Assembly: GCA_963971405.1 (NCBI GenBank)
Contig: OZ020492.1
Coordinates: 20,986,204 to 21,050,203 of the forward strand
Direction of reading: 5' to 3'
Length of the DNA: 64,000 bases
Origin: Psococerastis gibbosa
Taxonomy: Eukaryota > Arthropoda > Insecta > Psocodea > Psocidae
Part shown: positions 55,601 to 64,000 of the stretch, one piece after another
Numbering within the stretch: position 1 is the first letter of the stretch
How the letters are laid out: each line of letters begins with the position of its first letter
Program-made: the position numbers and the translations under genes
The notes under the pieces: generated by a model
The model's database searches: none
Told to the model about the DNA's origin: nothing
What the model saw: only the letters and a program-made list of their open reading frames with translations

Positions 55601-57876
55601 TGTCACTGAGGCACTAGCACAATGACTATGACAGAACTACCTGAATTTGACGATATTTTGACGATTTTACTTTATACTTTCTTGTCAATTACCTGTTGAT
55701 TACTTGTATCGTATAATTTAACAGAAATATATATATATATATATTTATTTATTTATTTATTTATAGTCCCACGTAACAACAACAATAACAACAACATTCA
55801 ACTATAACTTCACTCGTCACTCACTCTGTTCACTCGTATTGGTTCTTCATATTACGTTGTTCGTCCCATTCTATACTATGAAACTGTCCCTTCGATCAAT
55901 GCAGTGCTTTAGAATAGAGAAAGTCGAGGAAGCCGAAGTTGAACACACAAGTTATTGATTTATCATAATTAACCATGACGGCGCCTATACTAATTGATCA
56001 ATATAATAAAGCATGTACGGGTTCACTCGTACAGTTCTCATTGTTTGGGTTGATGTTGGGACGTGAGGGAGCTTGGCTTGTGCGCTGCCGCGCCCGTTGA
56101 TATGTGTTTTACTAGTGTTGTTTCTAACGTTATTTATTTGTATTTTTGTCTCTCCCGAACAATTTAGTGCTTTGTCAGTTAGAAACAGGAAGTATGAACG
56201 AAAACGGGATACTGCCGGGGTGGTGACTTGGGTTAGAACCTCGTTTTCGTCCATTTTTCCATGTCTTCCTTTATCTAATGCTCCAGCCTGTAGAGGATTT
56301 CTAAGCTAAATGCCTCTAATATTGTTTATGATAGCATACAAAATTAATTTTTGTCTGGACGCTCCCTAACACATATCATTACTGTGCGTAGTTGTTGAGT
56401 TAAATTTCTTGGTCATGATGTTTTCAAACTGTTTTTTCTAGCGTTGAGTTCACAGTAGGCTCGAAGCCCGTTAATAAGTTTCGAATGATTGAAAGACATT
56501 TCTTTCGTGACAAACTTCTGAAGACTTTCGACTTCGAGTTCGGATTCTGTATTCCAAATAGCAAAAATACTTGTGAGCACATCTATGAATTTCCTAAACT
56601 AGACTCACAACTAGGTAAGATTATAGTAGGCATGTGATTGGCGTAATTTTAATCAATCTAAACACGAATGCTAAGTATTCCAAGAAGCAACCGATATAAC
56701 TAAAAGAAAAATAGGCTTGGATAGTCATCTTGTTTCTCATGAAGAAGTGTATTTGCTGCCTGTTATAATATACAAAACCTACTTGGAGGCTGGTTTAGCC
56801 GCCCTCACCTCAGCACCATGGGCAACAACCATCAGTCATAGAAAGGTAAATTCGTAGTAACTTATATGGCAATCGGATTGGCTCAACCCCATAAATATCA
56901 ACATCATAAATATGCATATCAAGTAGGCTTAGTAATAGAACAGAAAGCCATTATTTATTTATCAACTCTGAAACATCAAACCAATTTTATATAACTAGGC
57001 TACTTCCTCTCGAATATATGTATACATCACGGATAAGAAGTCAAGTTGACTACAAATTTGCTATATAAGGTTGACAAAACTCGTACCCAAACTTTTTGAA
57101 GTATTTTTGTGTCTATCGTGAGCTTGTCCAGCGGTTAAGGTGTCTTAACACTTAATACAAGTGTTTATCTATACATATATATACATCCTTAGTCGTCGCC
57201 TTGCCCTTGAGCCGGAGACTGAGATACTACCAATGTTACAAAACCAATTTTTCATAATATTTTTTTATACGGGGCAGTTTTGCGTCTCCTTTTTCTTTCT
57301 CCCTTTCGCGTGTAAAACGAAGCAGGCCATTTGAGTTAAACCCCCCTGGACAGATGTTTAAGGCCTACGTTGGCATGGTACTTGTGTGAGTCTCTAAACA
57401 CCATGAGATCTGAGACCTGTCGTAAGTCAACACAAATGTTACCTACTAGGGCGACTCAAGATGGTAATAGAATTGGATCCATTCGATCATTGAGTTGCTT
57501 TTTGAAAAATTCCTTAAAAGTTTTTCAATAATGATATATAAGAGTGTAATATTTCATCATATGTTATTCCACAGAGCGGGACTGGTCTTTTCCCCAGTGT
57601 AATACTAATAGTAGGTTTATAAGTATAACATAAAATCAGCTATGTGTATAGTTTACAATATCAGCTGTTTTTATACTACTTGTACCCATTACATAGAATA
57701 TCTGACTTATATGATTATACCAATCTGATGCATGATTTATGTTTTTAGTTAAGGAGATGATTTCTCATCCGTTTGAGACGAGATCCGATAGCTTTTACTT
57801 CGTGGATGATCGTCTTATGATGCACAACAAAGCTGACTACGCTTACAATGGAGGGCTTTACGCGGGAAGTGCATGA
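43634..57876 (+). CDS. unc-119: UNC-119 lipid-binding chaperone (whole gene)
   Basis: UNC-119 proteins have a PDE6D-like beta-sandwich that binds N-myristoylated peptides and shuttles cargo, including G-alpha subunits, to cilia and neuronal membranes. Coding exons: 43634-43694, 53786-53992, 54265-54379, 56442-56614, 57749-57876, all GT/AG and in phase, 227 residues (family about 220-265). Diagnostic stretches: [93 protein letters not shown], and [20 protein letters not shown]. The first exon (20 basic residues) is poorly conserved in the family and rests on its donor phase. Intron 1 is 10.1 kb and repeat-filled; intron 3 holds a LINE-A copy. An AATAAA lies 42 bases after the stop. Confidence 0.95.
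43812..43965 (+). repeat. Family R, partial 5' half
   Basis: TTTATACGTTAGTATAAGGA, CACGGATTTTTCACGTCTTG, AAATGTCTGCTGTCTG and GATTTGTGGGCTAACCACT. In unc-119 intron 1. Confidence 0.6.
44370..44535. mobile_element. hAT-like MITE, diverged copy
   Basis: Starts CAAGGGCGTAGCTAGGA and ends CTGCGGCCTTG (imperfect terminal inverted repeats). It is flanked by GTGGGTGG (44362-44369) and GTGGGTGC (44536-44543), an 8-bp duplication with one difference, the hAT signature. It contains G runs. Related to the 46120-46288 element. Confidence 0.72.
45008..45215 (-). mobile_element. tRNA-headed SINE, second copy
   Basis: On the minus strand a B box GGTTCGAGTCCC (45148-45137) follows a tRNA-like head (CTAGTGGTCCAGACTCC) and precedes TTTTCTGGCCATGCTTCGG and GGCATGAAA, the body of the 8240 SINE. 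It ends with an A-rich tail near 45005. The LINE-D-type tail is not obvious in this copy. Confidence 0.65.
46120..46288. mobile_element. hAT-like MITE with exact 8-bp target duplication
   Basis: 169 bases beginning CAAGGCCGTAGCC and ending GGCTACGGCCTTG. Both flanks are CCTACGTA (46112-46119 and 46289-46296), a perfect 8-bp duplication. Inside, a G run and a C run (46135-46178) face each other as a second inverted repeat. Non-autonomous; exact flanks suggest a recent insertion. In unc-119 intron 1. Confidence 0.88.
47130..47640 (+). mobile_element. Tc1-like transposase relic
   Basis: Readings [34 protein letters not shown], and in another frame [16 protein letters not shown] match the Tc1 core (GGGSVMVWGCF...GVGPIHRI..., AQSPDLNPIENLW). 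Two catalytic acidic positions are changed (Asp to Gly in SPGFN, Glu to Lys in IKNL) and frames are broken, so it is inactive. Upstream homology is weak. In unc-119 intron 1. Confidence 0.78.
48629..48860 (-). mobile_element. LTR-like end with primer-site motif
   Basis: On the minus strand an LTR-like sequence with AATAAATTCAAG and GACGATCTTTTTCGAC ends ACCTCCTACA (to 48629) and is followed by TTGGTGACCCCGACGTGAT, the same post-LTR motif as at 25028. Only ~20 bases of interior remain. A fossil LTR; its outer edge is uncertain. Confidence 0.45.
48880..49300 (-). repeat. Family C, long linear copy
   Basis: Near-identical to the left arm plus centre of the 18242-18573 element, then continuing through GAAGATGCAAATGTGACTAG, TATAGGACTAGGGGGAGGAG and TATGTCGTTTG as in 40430-40730. 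No second arm here. In unc-119 intron 1. Confidence 0.75.
49786..50178. mobile_element. TTAA-flanked foldback MITE
   Basis: TTAA at 49786-49789 and 50175-50178 flanks a 385-base element whose whole length is two inverted arms of roughly 185 bases: GAGTGTACTGCCCG... at the left, ...CGGGCTGTACACTC at the right, meeting near a TATAATCGATTTTATA centre. The TTAA target and GAGTGTAC ends are piggyBac-like. A second copy, split by a LINE, lies at 58786-61220 with different flanks and the same TTAA. Confidence 0.85.
50761..51634 (-). repeat. Family R element, near full length, minus
   Basis: Begins AACCGGTCCGAGTTTACTCG (the 3' palindrome), AACATGCTTTCCAATTTAT and ends ACGTATAAATTGGAAAGCAA, with poly-G (50874-50885) and an expanded ACAGACAG tract (51460-51525, the GTCT repeat read in reverse). 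Longest copy in the window. In unc-119 intron 1. Confidence 0.88.
51665..51790 (-). repeat. Family R, 5' end scrap
   Basis: TCCACTGAAATCCCGAAATT, AACGTTCCTTATACTACTTA and TAAATAGGAAAACC; adjoins the 50761-51634 copy. Confidence 0.6.
52325..52655 (-). repeat. Two tandem family R scraps
   Basis: 52325-52545 and 52550-52655 both end in the family 5' terminus in reverse (GAATAAATAGGAAAGCAA; GTATAAATAAGGAAGCAA), giving two partial copies head to tail. Confidence 0.65.
52735..53350 (+). mobile_element. LINE ORF1 relic with zinc knuckle
   Basis: Readings [20 protein letters not shown], then [20 protein letters not shown] and [13 protein letters not shown], then [16 protein letters not shown], then [17 protein letters not shown] follow the order of ORF1 in arthropod Jockey/I-type LINEs (SPF.I.KGL, VEV....QA..LL, V.VS.H.TLN, VV.V.R, CFKCQ.FGH..). 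Frameshifts separate the blocks and the last knuckle Cys appears as Tyr. The 74-residue open frame at 53074-53298 is part of this relic, not a host gene. It sits about 430 bases upstream of unc-119 exon 2. Confidence 0.68.
53786..53992 (+). CDS. unc-119: unc-119 coding exon 2
   Basis: 207 nt, acceptor ATTGCAG|TAGCTG, donor CCTG|GTATGT. Encodes [20 protein letters not shown] through [20 protein letters not shown] to [11 protein letters not shown], the first strands of the lipid-binding fold. Confidence 0.94.
54265..54379 (+). CDS. unc-119: unc-119 coding exon 3
   Basis: 115 nt, acceptor TTTCAG|AGCCAG, donor CCAC|GTAAGT. An acidic linker ([17 protein letters not shown]) is followed by [20 protein letters not shown]. 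The linker replaces the proline/arginine-rich one of vertebrate UNC119. Confidence 0.94.
54900..55770 (+). mobile_element. LINE-A copy in unc-119 intron 3
   Basis: Reads [40 protein letters not shown] and [11 protein letters not shown], then across a deletion and frame changes [47 protein letters not shown] and [14 protein letters not shown]. This is the post-RT C-terminal half of a Jockey/CR1-like ORF2; the 3' end is an AT/TTTA repeat at about 55730-55765. Same strand as the host gene. Confidence 0.82.
55895..56035 (+). repeat. Family R, 3' end scrap
   Basis: CCATGACGGCGCCTATACT, AATTGATCAATATAATAAAG, CATGTACGGGTTCACTCGTA. Confidence 0.55.
56442..56614 (+). CDS. unc-119: unc-119 coding exon 4
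   Basis: 173 nt, acceptor TTCTAG|CGTTGA, donor CTAG|GTAAGA. Encodes [40 protein letters not shown] and [17 protein letters not shown], the most conserved block of the family. Confidence 0.95.
57120..57515 (+). mobile_element. Two SINE-like pieces in unc-119 intron 4
   Basis: 57120-57230 begins GAGCTTGTCCAGCGGTTAAG, a tRNA-style A-box head. 57365-57515 is a diverged copy of the 10258 SINE-like repeat (ATGGTACTTGTGTGAGTCTC, CGTAAGTCAACACAA). Both are short and old. Confidence 0.4.
57749..57876 (+). CDS. unc-119: unc-119 last coding exon
   Basis: 128 nt including TGA, acceptor TTTTAG|TTAAGG. Encodes [36 protein letters not shown] and a short LYAGSA tail. Confidence 0.95.
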
Positions 57877-57917
57877 TTTGGCCAGCATAATTTAAATGCT
57901 ATATTGTTCTAATGTGC

Positions 57918-57923
57918 AATAAA
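57918..57923 (+). terminator. unc-119 poly(A) signal
   Basis: Canonical AATAAA 42 bases after the stop codon; it implies a very short 3' UTR. Confidence 0.65.
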
Positions 57924-58389
57924 TTGACTATTGTCATCATTACCTAAAAATACATAAGTAGACACCAATATTAACTTAGTAGAAAAATTGATAAAAGGAT
58001 AAAGAAACGTTATTATGTCTTCTATTCCCTTGTAAAGGGTGTTCCAGAAAACCCGGGAAACCCCACTTATCTTGGTTTGAGAAATTTCGAAACGCGATAA
58101 AAAATATGAAGGCAAAGTTGGGGTCAAACTATCTTTTGGAAGAATTAAAAATTGTTTAGGGGGCCGGAAAGGGGGGTTTTAGGGGGTGCTTTAATGGTGA
58201 CTCGGAATTTTCAAATGCAAATATACAAGATGTTCATGTTCATGCCATTAAATGAGAGCTCTATGTAGTCTATGTTATCTCCTCTATGTCAACTCACTGG
58301 TCACTGGTCACTCATAACTGGTCCTTTGTGAAAGTGTTCTAATATTTAGAACACTTTCACGCACTGTTTCTTGTATAGCTTGATGTCAT

Positions 58390-58680
58390 CAGGCTCGAAT
58401 TTTCCACATAGGCCTATGGGCTCTTTCTAAACGAAATCAAAACGCAACCAACAATATTCGCTACCTGAGCCCGTAGGTTTCTCTTCTAGCCTATTACTCT
58501 CATGTAATGGGCCATATAAATTACTGTTTATTGGCCTGGAAAGGGAACTCCGTACGAAATATTGACTTAAATATGAAAATATGTACTCTGGATCCAAAAG
58601 AGGGGTCCGCTACTTGCTAAAACTGGGACCTCCTTACAGTTGTCGTTCTCACTTCATAACAATAAAAGTCATGGTAGCCC
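58390..58680 (+). mobile_element. LINE-A, left part of a split copy
   Basis: Diverged match to 54930-55330: GGGCTCTTTCTAAACGAAAT, CAAAAGAGGGGTCCGCTAC, GGGACCTCCTTACAGTTGTC. The copy continues after the nested insertions at 61240-61510. Confidence 0.65.
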
Positions 58681-58685
58681 TAAGC

Positions 58686-58785
58686 ATAGGCGTAGCTAGG
58701 ATTGGATCCAGAAGGGGGACAAGTGCAAAAGTTCGATTAAATCAATTTGAATTTTTTTAAAATATAAACCCAATTCCATCTAGTG
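58686..58785. mobile_element. hAT-like MITE, left half
   Basis: AGGCGTAGCTAGGATTGG followed by CCCAATTCCATCTAGTGTTA matches the half of the 44370-44535 family read in the same direction, then stops where the foldback MITE begins. Confidence 0.5.
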
Positions 58786-61220
58786 TTAAGAGTGTGCAGC
58801 CCGAAATTTAGTACTTTTTTTTTATTTAATTAACTAAGCAAGTTATTAGAGATTTGGCACATTTAAGTTGTAGAAGACTACTCATGCATCATATAAAAGG
58901 TATAAGGGCCAATTCCTAAAAGAACTCCCCAACCTTGTCAAATCGTTTACCCCTAAAGATCATGTCATAGTTGTAGGAGATTTGAACTGCATTAATAACT
59001 ACTATCCATATCAACTCTCAATGCATAAAGCAATGGACATAATTTTCTCGGTTAGTAACAAAACCACTGTTACTCTGACTTCAATCCCCCAACGATATGA
59101 TAACACTCACTTAAACCAACACATTGATACTGCTAACCACCTAATTGCGTAGTGGATAGACAGGAATAGTAACACAAAGGTGAATTTTTTCAACATAGTA
59201 CCCGTCCTGTCGTGGCCACTACACTTTACCAGACAGGGCTACACTTGAACAGGCTTGGGGAGGATGTTATCTGCTCGAAACTAATACGCTTGGTATTTCC
59301 TAACAAAAGCACTTCATTACCTAGCTGCAGTATCAAGTCAGACCCGACCCTGCAGTTGCCACAACATCCTACTTACACAAGTAATTCCATACCCTGCTTA
59401 GCTACCTCCGTCCCTCCTTCCCTCACTCATACCCCTGAACCCCCCACAGCCCCCTTGCATACAAAGATCCTACCCTGCCTTCGGGAAACAACGGCGTGGC
59501 CTCGGCACATCAACCCCCGTCAGTGAAGTCAGTAAAAGTCTTACGATCTTTCACCAAAATATGAAATACGCAGAAAAAAAGAACAGCTTGATGGTCTTAA
59601 AATATCCAAAATAGTTCCTCTTCACAAGAAGTGCGATAAAACTGATGTTGATATGTATCGGCATTTAACCTTAATTTCGGCCATCTCCAAAGTAATCGGA
59701 AAATTGTTTCTTGATCAATTTGAAGTAATCCTCTCCGCGAACAACATTATAGCGAGTAATCAATATGGATTTCAAAAAATATAAGAGTACGGTGTCAGCC
59801 ATAATAGATTGCATAAATCCTTCGCTCATACAATCAACAGTTATCCATTCTAGGCGATTTCCTCGACCTGTCTGCAGCTTTCGATTGTGTTAACATACAA
59901 CTATTGCTTGACAAACTATACTGCAATGGTGCAGGAGGACTCCCGCATAATTTACTACAATCTTATCTCACAGATCGTACTCAATTTGTAGAAACCTATG
60001 GCAGTCTAACTAAAGATAATATTAACCATGCAGTTGGAGGACACATATTAACAAACAGCCAACGCCTATGGTGTAAAGGGGCCATTAACGCTATTTTCCA
60101 CTCGGAACCAACTGCAACAATAGCCGGTGTCCCCCAGGGCTCTGTTTGAGACCCAATTTTGTACCTCATTTAAGTCAATGATATGTTTAACTTAATTTCC
60201 CAAACATCTTCCATTTCCTGATCACTAACAACTTCTTCATTCTACAGCTCCAGACATTTTAAAAGAAATATTTATGTATGCTGATGACACCACCGTGATT
60301 ATATCAGCTCCCACCATAGATGATGCTGTTACACTATCTACCTCCATCTTAAACAATGTCAAACCCCTGTTCGCTAGGCATGGTTTGGCCTACTACTCAA
60401 CGATGGAAAAACCAATTTTATCACATTCTTATCCAGACAACCTGAACCGATAAATATCCCATCATGTAATAACTCTATAAAAACCAGCCAATCCACTAAA
60501 TTCTTAGGCTTAACACTGGATAAAGAGCTCACCTGGACTGAACACACATTGTTACTCACACGCAAACTGAATTCCAGCTATTATTTAATAAGGAAATTGG
60601 CAAGCATGGGAAACCAGGATCTGGCGCTAATTGCTTACCATTCCACCTTGCGAGTCACTTAGCCTGCGGTATAGAAGTCTTGGGAGGTTGCACCAAAACT
60701 CTCTCTGACACTTTATTAAAACTTCAGAAAAAGGTAGTTAGATGTATCCTCAACCTCTCGATAACCACAACATGCAGAGACGGTTGTAAGCGACTCAGAA
60801 TTATGACATTCCCCTCATTATATGTGTACAAATTGCTTCTAGTGTTCTATTTGCTAAGCGAAAAGTATCCGTGGTCGACTTGTATTCAGTGTGTGGGATG
60901 ACCTAGTCTCTCATTTAATTTATGTAATGAAAATAAAGGTGATTATTATTATAATTATTTTTAATTTTCGAAATTGTAGTATTTTCATAAACACGATTTT
61001 ACGCGAAAAGTTATTGTTTATAAATTATTATCGTGTTTAAAAAAAAACTACAATTTCGAAAATTAAAAATGCCGTATTATATTTACATGATGCATGAAGT
61101 ACCTAGTCTTCTACAACTTAAATGAGCCAAAAATTTTAATAACTTGCTCAGTTAATTAAATAAAACATGAAAAGTATTAAAATTCGGGCTGCCAATTTCT
61201 TGCGGGCTGTACACTCTTAA
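58786..61220. mobile_element. TTAA foldback MITE, copy 2, split by LINE-B
   Basis: TTAA at 58786-58789 and 61217-61220; left arm start GAGTGTGCAGCCCG, right arm end CGGGCTGTACACTC. The left arm matches 49790-49910 up to CATGCATCATATA near 58904; the remainder resumes at about 60957 (TTTTTAATTTTCGAAATTG). The two outer flanks differ from those of copy 1, confirming TTAA as the target. Confidence 0.8.
58909..60957 (+). mobile_element. LINE-B: SGNH-like domain plus reverse transcriptase
   Basis: First part: LPNLVKSFTPKDHVIVVGDL, SIPQRYDNTHLNQHIDTANH and, in the next frame, YQTGLHLNRLGEDVICSKLI, the pattern of the esterase-like (SGNH) domain found in ORF1 of some CR1-like LINEs, with the HLN block. 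Second part: RT pieces CNGAGGLPHNLLQSYLTDRT, ATIAGVPQGSV (block B), FMYADDTTVIISAPTIDDAV (catalytic YADD), NSIKTSQSTKFLGLTLDKEL in broken frames, and a C-terminal tail to VYKLLLVFYL. It ends near GATTATTATTATAATTA. Multiple frame breaks and missing RT blocks; inactive. Confidence 0.75.
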
Positions 61221-61239
61221 CCTTAACTCGTCAAATCTT

Positions 61240-61510
61240 TAGGACAGGGGACGTGTCAAGTGCATTTTACATATCTTGTGGGAGAAATTTGAACAAAAGT
61301 GTGAGCGACTGCATCCTATACTGCAAGTCTTCGTCTGCCATAGAAAACTTCCTTAATAATTGAGAGGGGCGATAAATGCTTAGAACTTGCCTGACGCCCT
61401 AGCGCAATGACAATGACATAATTACCTAATTCTGACGATTTTACTTTATACTTTGTTTTTGCTTACCTACTTGTTGGTTAATTGATTGTATAATGTAACA
61501 GAATAATATA
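61240..61510 (+). mobile_element. LINE-A, right part of the split copy
   Basis: GTGCATTTTACATATCTTG, AAGTGTGAGCGACTGCATCC, CTAGCGCAATGACAATGACA and ATTTATTTATTGG match the 3' end of LINE-A at 55345-55760. Confidence 0.65.
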
Positions 61511-61529
61511 TTTATTTATTGGAGTATGA

Positions 61530-61620
61530 TAGGAGTCCGTAGATGCTGGAGCGTTGTACAAAACCGGGATGATTGGACGAGTGTTGTTGAGCAGGCCAAA
61601 ACCCGTCAAGGGCTGTAGAG
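61530..61620 (+). mobile_element. RTE-like LINE C-terminal scrap
   Basis: Reads GVRRCWSVVQNRDDWTSVVE, then QAKTRQGL and a stop, the RW..VV..AK...GL terminus also seen at 40825-40982 in another subfamily. Confidence 0.5.
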
Positions 61621-62294
61621 CCAGAAGAAATTTGACCTTAATTTTGTAATAACATTTTACAGCATTTCGAAATTTTTCATTATAACAATACTAAGAAAAA
61701 TGTGGTATCCGGGTGATCTGGAACTCCCTGTATAGCTGCGATTAATTCGTTTCAATGTTTCACAGAACAATTGGGAAAGAGATTGGCAGTAAAATACTAA
61801 TAATATATATTATATGGCAGGGTGACAATATTGGGATGTGTTTTTATTACCTCTTTCAAAAATGGACTTACCGTGATACGGTTGTGACCCGAGGAGTGAT
61901 GATATCTTCAGAACAAAGAATGATGATGCTCCCATGCTTGGCTTATGATCGCTCTCGCACGCAGCACATGACGCAATAGAAGTACTGCCAGCTTATTCTT
62001 AAAAAATGGTTCGTGTTTAAGCGATTAGGTCTTGCTGCTGTATGAATGACTCCAACAACTAGATGTTGCTAAACTAGGTCAAAACACCAATATCAGCATT
62101 CAAGTCATCTCTAGGAAAGTGCTTAAAGTTACCAAGCCGAAGCATCTCACAAATGACCCCAGGAACCGTGACTTTGAAATAGCCTGTAAATGTGATTGAA
62201 AATAGGTAGGGGAAACATGTCGGTCCCTGGCAGAAAGAGTTTAGAAACACAAACGGTTAGTTGGACTAGTAGAAAAAGAGAAACTGTTAAATCT
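61621..62294. other. Intergenic, nothing recognised
   Basis: No gene, RNA or structured repeat recognised. Confidence 0.4.
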
Positions 62295-62440
62295 AAAATT
62301 GAAAAGACGCAACTAATCCACAATCAATTTTATTAAATGTGACCGGTTTCGGTAAGATACCATTATTGAGTCTGGTATCTTACCAAATCTGGTCACATTT
62401 AATAAAATGTATTGTGGATCAGTTGCATCTCTTCAATTTT
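62295..62440. repeat. 146-bp near-perfect palindrome
   Basis: Left arm AAAATTGAAAAGACGCAACT...GGTAAGATACCA and its inverted partner TGGTATCTTACC...CTTCAATTTT pair over about 66 bases each with a few mismatches and a 10-15 base loop. It contains GACCGGTTTCGG, a motif also near 32090. Probably a foldback MITE. Confidence 0.75.
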
Positions 62441-62444
62441 ATAT

Positions 62445-62472
62445 TGAAATGAAATGAAATGAAATGAAATAT
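62445..62472. repeat. GAAAT microsatellite
   Basis: Five tandem TGAAA units immediately beside the palindrome. Confidence 0.8.
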
Positions 62473-63022
62473 AATAGGCCATTATTACCACATACAGTAC
62501 AATATAGATATAAAGGTACAGTATGTGCTCGGCACCGTCAAAAATACAATTAGGTCTACCATGTAGGCTACATAATATCAAAACATCAAGTCTAGACTGT
62601 AAACATTTTGACTATTTATGAGTCAATAATTTGAAAAAAAAAAAAACAATGAGAGAAAAGTCCATATCAATAGTTTTAGTTTGACAGAGAAGTCCATATC
62701 AATAGTTTTAGTTTGACATTCTAATGTTTAATAGGTTTAACTAAAACTTTTCCCATTGGCTCTTTAAATTATCAGTGATAAGATTGGACTTAATATTTTG
62801 CCAAAAAGACTAGTTTTGATAAAACAGGCGAAAATATTTTGTCGAGTTCCTATATTCAAATTAATAAATTTACTGATTTCAAAATAATAATTGATTAATG
62901 TTAAAATTTTATTTAACATTATATTTAAATAAATTATTTGATATACATGGCATCGCATATGCAACTGTTATTCATAGGTGTTTGACAACAGACAATAGGC
63001 ACTTATAAGTATGAAGAGAATG
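62473..63022. other. AT-rich stretch, probably LINE-E 3' UTR in part
   Basis: A 34-base unit GAGAAAAGTCCATATCAATA... (about 62652-62675) is repeated once at 62687-62720. The minus-strand 3' UTR of LINE-E must lie at the upper end; no poly(A) end could be fixed. Confidence 0.4.
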
Positions 63023-64000
63023 TCAGCAGGGAGGGAGGTTGGTCGCTAGGAATTCATTGACGGAGTAAGGGCAACAACTCACCAGGAGTCCCTTCACCTT
63101 GCTCTTGAAAGCGTTTAGGCTAATATCTTCTCTTTTTAGACCCTGTGGGAGCTTATTAAACAGTCTGGAACCGAGTTGGAAGGGTCCCTTTAGTACCTTA
63201 GAGAGTCTGACTGCTCCCAGGTGAATGTCACCCCTTCTCCGTGTGTGATGGTGGTGAATTTCATAATTTTTAAGCCCCAGTCCCTCCCTCCTGATATAAA
63301 TTATCAGTTCTAATATAAATAGAGCAGGGAGAGTGAGGATACCCAAACGAGGGAATAGTGATCGGCATGACACACGCTGGTCCAATATTCCTGCCAGAAG
63401 TCGCACAGCCTTTTTTTGCAGGCGGAAAGCCCTAGTGCAGTCTGAGGAATTTCCCCATAGGGCTACGCCATACGACAGGTGAGATTGCATGAGACTATAG
63501 TATATTACCTTTAGAATGTCATTGCCAGCGACAAAGGATAGGTTTCTCATAAGGAACACCGTTGATGAGAGTTTCCCACATAATATGTCAATATGTCGTC
63601 GCCAATTAAGGTTGGAATCGAAGGTGATGCCTAGGAACCGGACGTCAGCCGCTTCGGTAATGTCGAGACCATTTGTAGTAAGTACTCTAGGAGTTGGGTG
63701 GCCGTGCTTGGTGCAACTTGGGATAATGAGTTCGGTTTTAACCGCGTTGAGGACCAACTTATTCGCTGCGAGCCACCGGTGAGCTTGCTCAAGAGTCTCA
63801 CCAGCTCCGGACAAAGCTAACTGGGTATTGGGCGATAGTAGGGTAAGCACAGCGTCGTCCGCGTAGAGTCCCACATGGGGTTCCAGGGAGGTAGTTGACA
63901 TAAAGGAGGCGAACTCGTTTATATAGATAAGGAACAGGGAGGGACCCAGGATACTGCCCTGAGGGACACCTGTACTGAGAGGGCACCAGTCTGATGACGC
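63023..64000 (-). mobile_element. LINE-E ORF2, open C-terminal part running off the window
   Basis: Open without a stop from the window edge (64000) to TAG/TGA-class stop at 63023, about 325 residues. It begins in RT block B (LSTGVPQGSILGPSLFLIYI), then GLYADDAVLTLLS (catalytic YADD), ANKLVLNAVKTELIIPS (block D), RFLGITFDSNLNWRRHID (block E), SLMQSHLSYGVALWGNSS, RLQKKAVRLLAG, and a C-terminal LGSRLFNKLPQGLKREDISL. This is a CR1/Jockey-like ORF2. Codon structure is undamaged in the visible part, unlike every other LINE here, so it is the youngest copy in the window; N-terminal endonuclease and first RT blocks would lie beyond 64000. Confidence 0.9.

Overview
The window looks like an insect (at least arthropod) nuclear genome. 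It is AT-rich, has long introns crowded with transposon debris, and carries three recognisable host genes whose spliced products match animal families. A hemipteran-like, repeat-rich insect is my guess from the repeat style only. No operons, bacterial genes, CRISPR arrays or rRNA were seen.

Host genes. (1) Fructose-bisphosphate aldolase, minus strand, 11069 to 1518: six coding positions giving a 364-residue product. The second position is occupied by two tandem, divergent, phase-matched exons (8029-8234 and 7753-7961) that look mutually exclusive. (2) A Gi-class heterotrimeric G-protein alpha subunit, minus strand, 42056 to 29030: five coding exons, 355 residues, with an alanine where most Gi proteins carry the pertussis-toxin cysteine. 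(3) UNC-119, plus strand, 43634 to 57876: five coding exons, 227 residues. The last two genes are head to head with 1.58 kb between start codons. UNC-119 family proteins bind N-myristoylated G-alpha N-termini in other animals, and the G-alpha here has a myristoylation-type MGC N-terminus.

Repeats fill the rest. There are several non-LTR retrotransposon families: fragments called LINE-A to LINE-E here, an ORF1 piece, an RNase H piece and RTE-like tails. A tRNA-headed SINE shares its 3' tail with LINE-D. DNA elements include a Tc1 relic, a mariner relic, hAT-like MITEs with 8-bp target duplications, and a long-armed foldback MITE at TTAA sites. A very abundant ~0.7-0.9 kb element (family R, about 17 full or partial copies, with poly-G runs and a terminal palindrome) and foldback family C are also present. 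LTR-element fossils occur as isolated LTRs and short gag/pol scraps.

Layout: 1-1517 aldolase 3' flank; 1518-11073 aldolase; 11074-29029 repeat-rich intergenic; 29030-42056 G-alpha; 42057-43633 shared promoter interval; 43634-57923 unc-119; 57924-64000 repeat-rich, including a nested stack at about 58390-61510 and the open 3' part of a LINE ORF2 running off the window end. All coordinates come from reading the sequence by eye; coding exon borders were checked for GT/AG and phase, while repeat borders are approximate unless stated.
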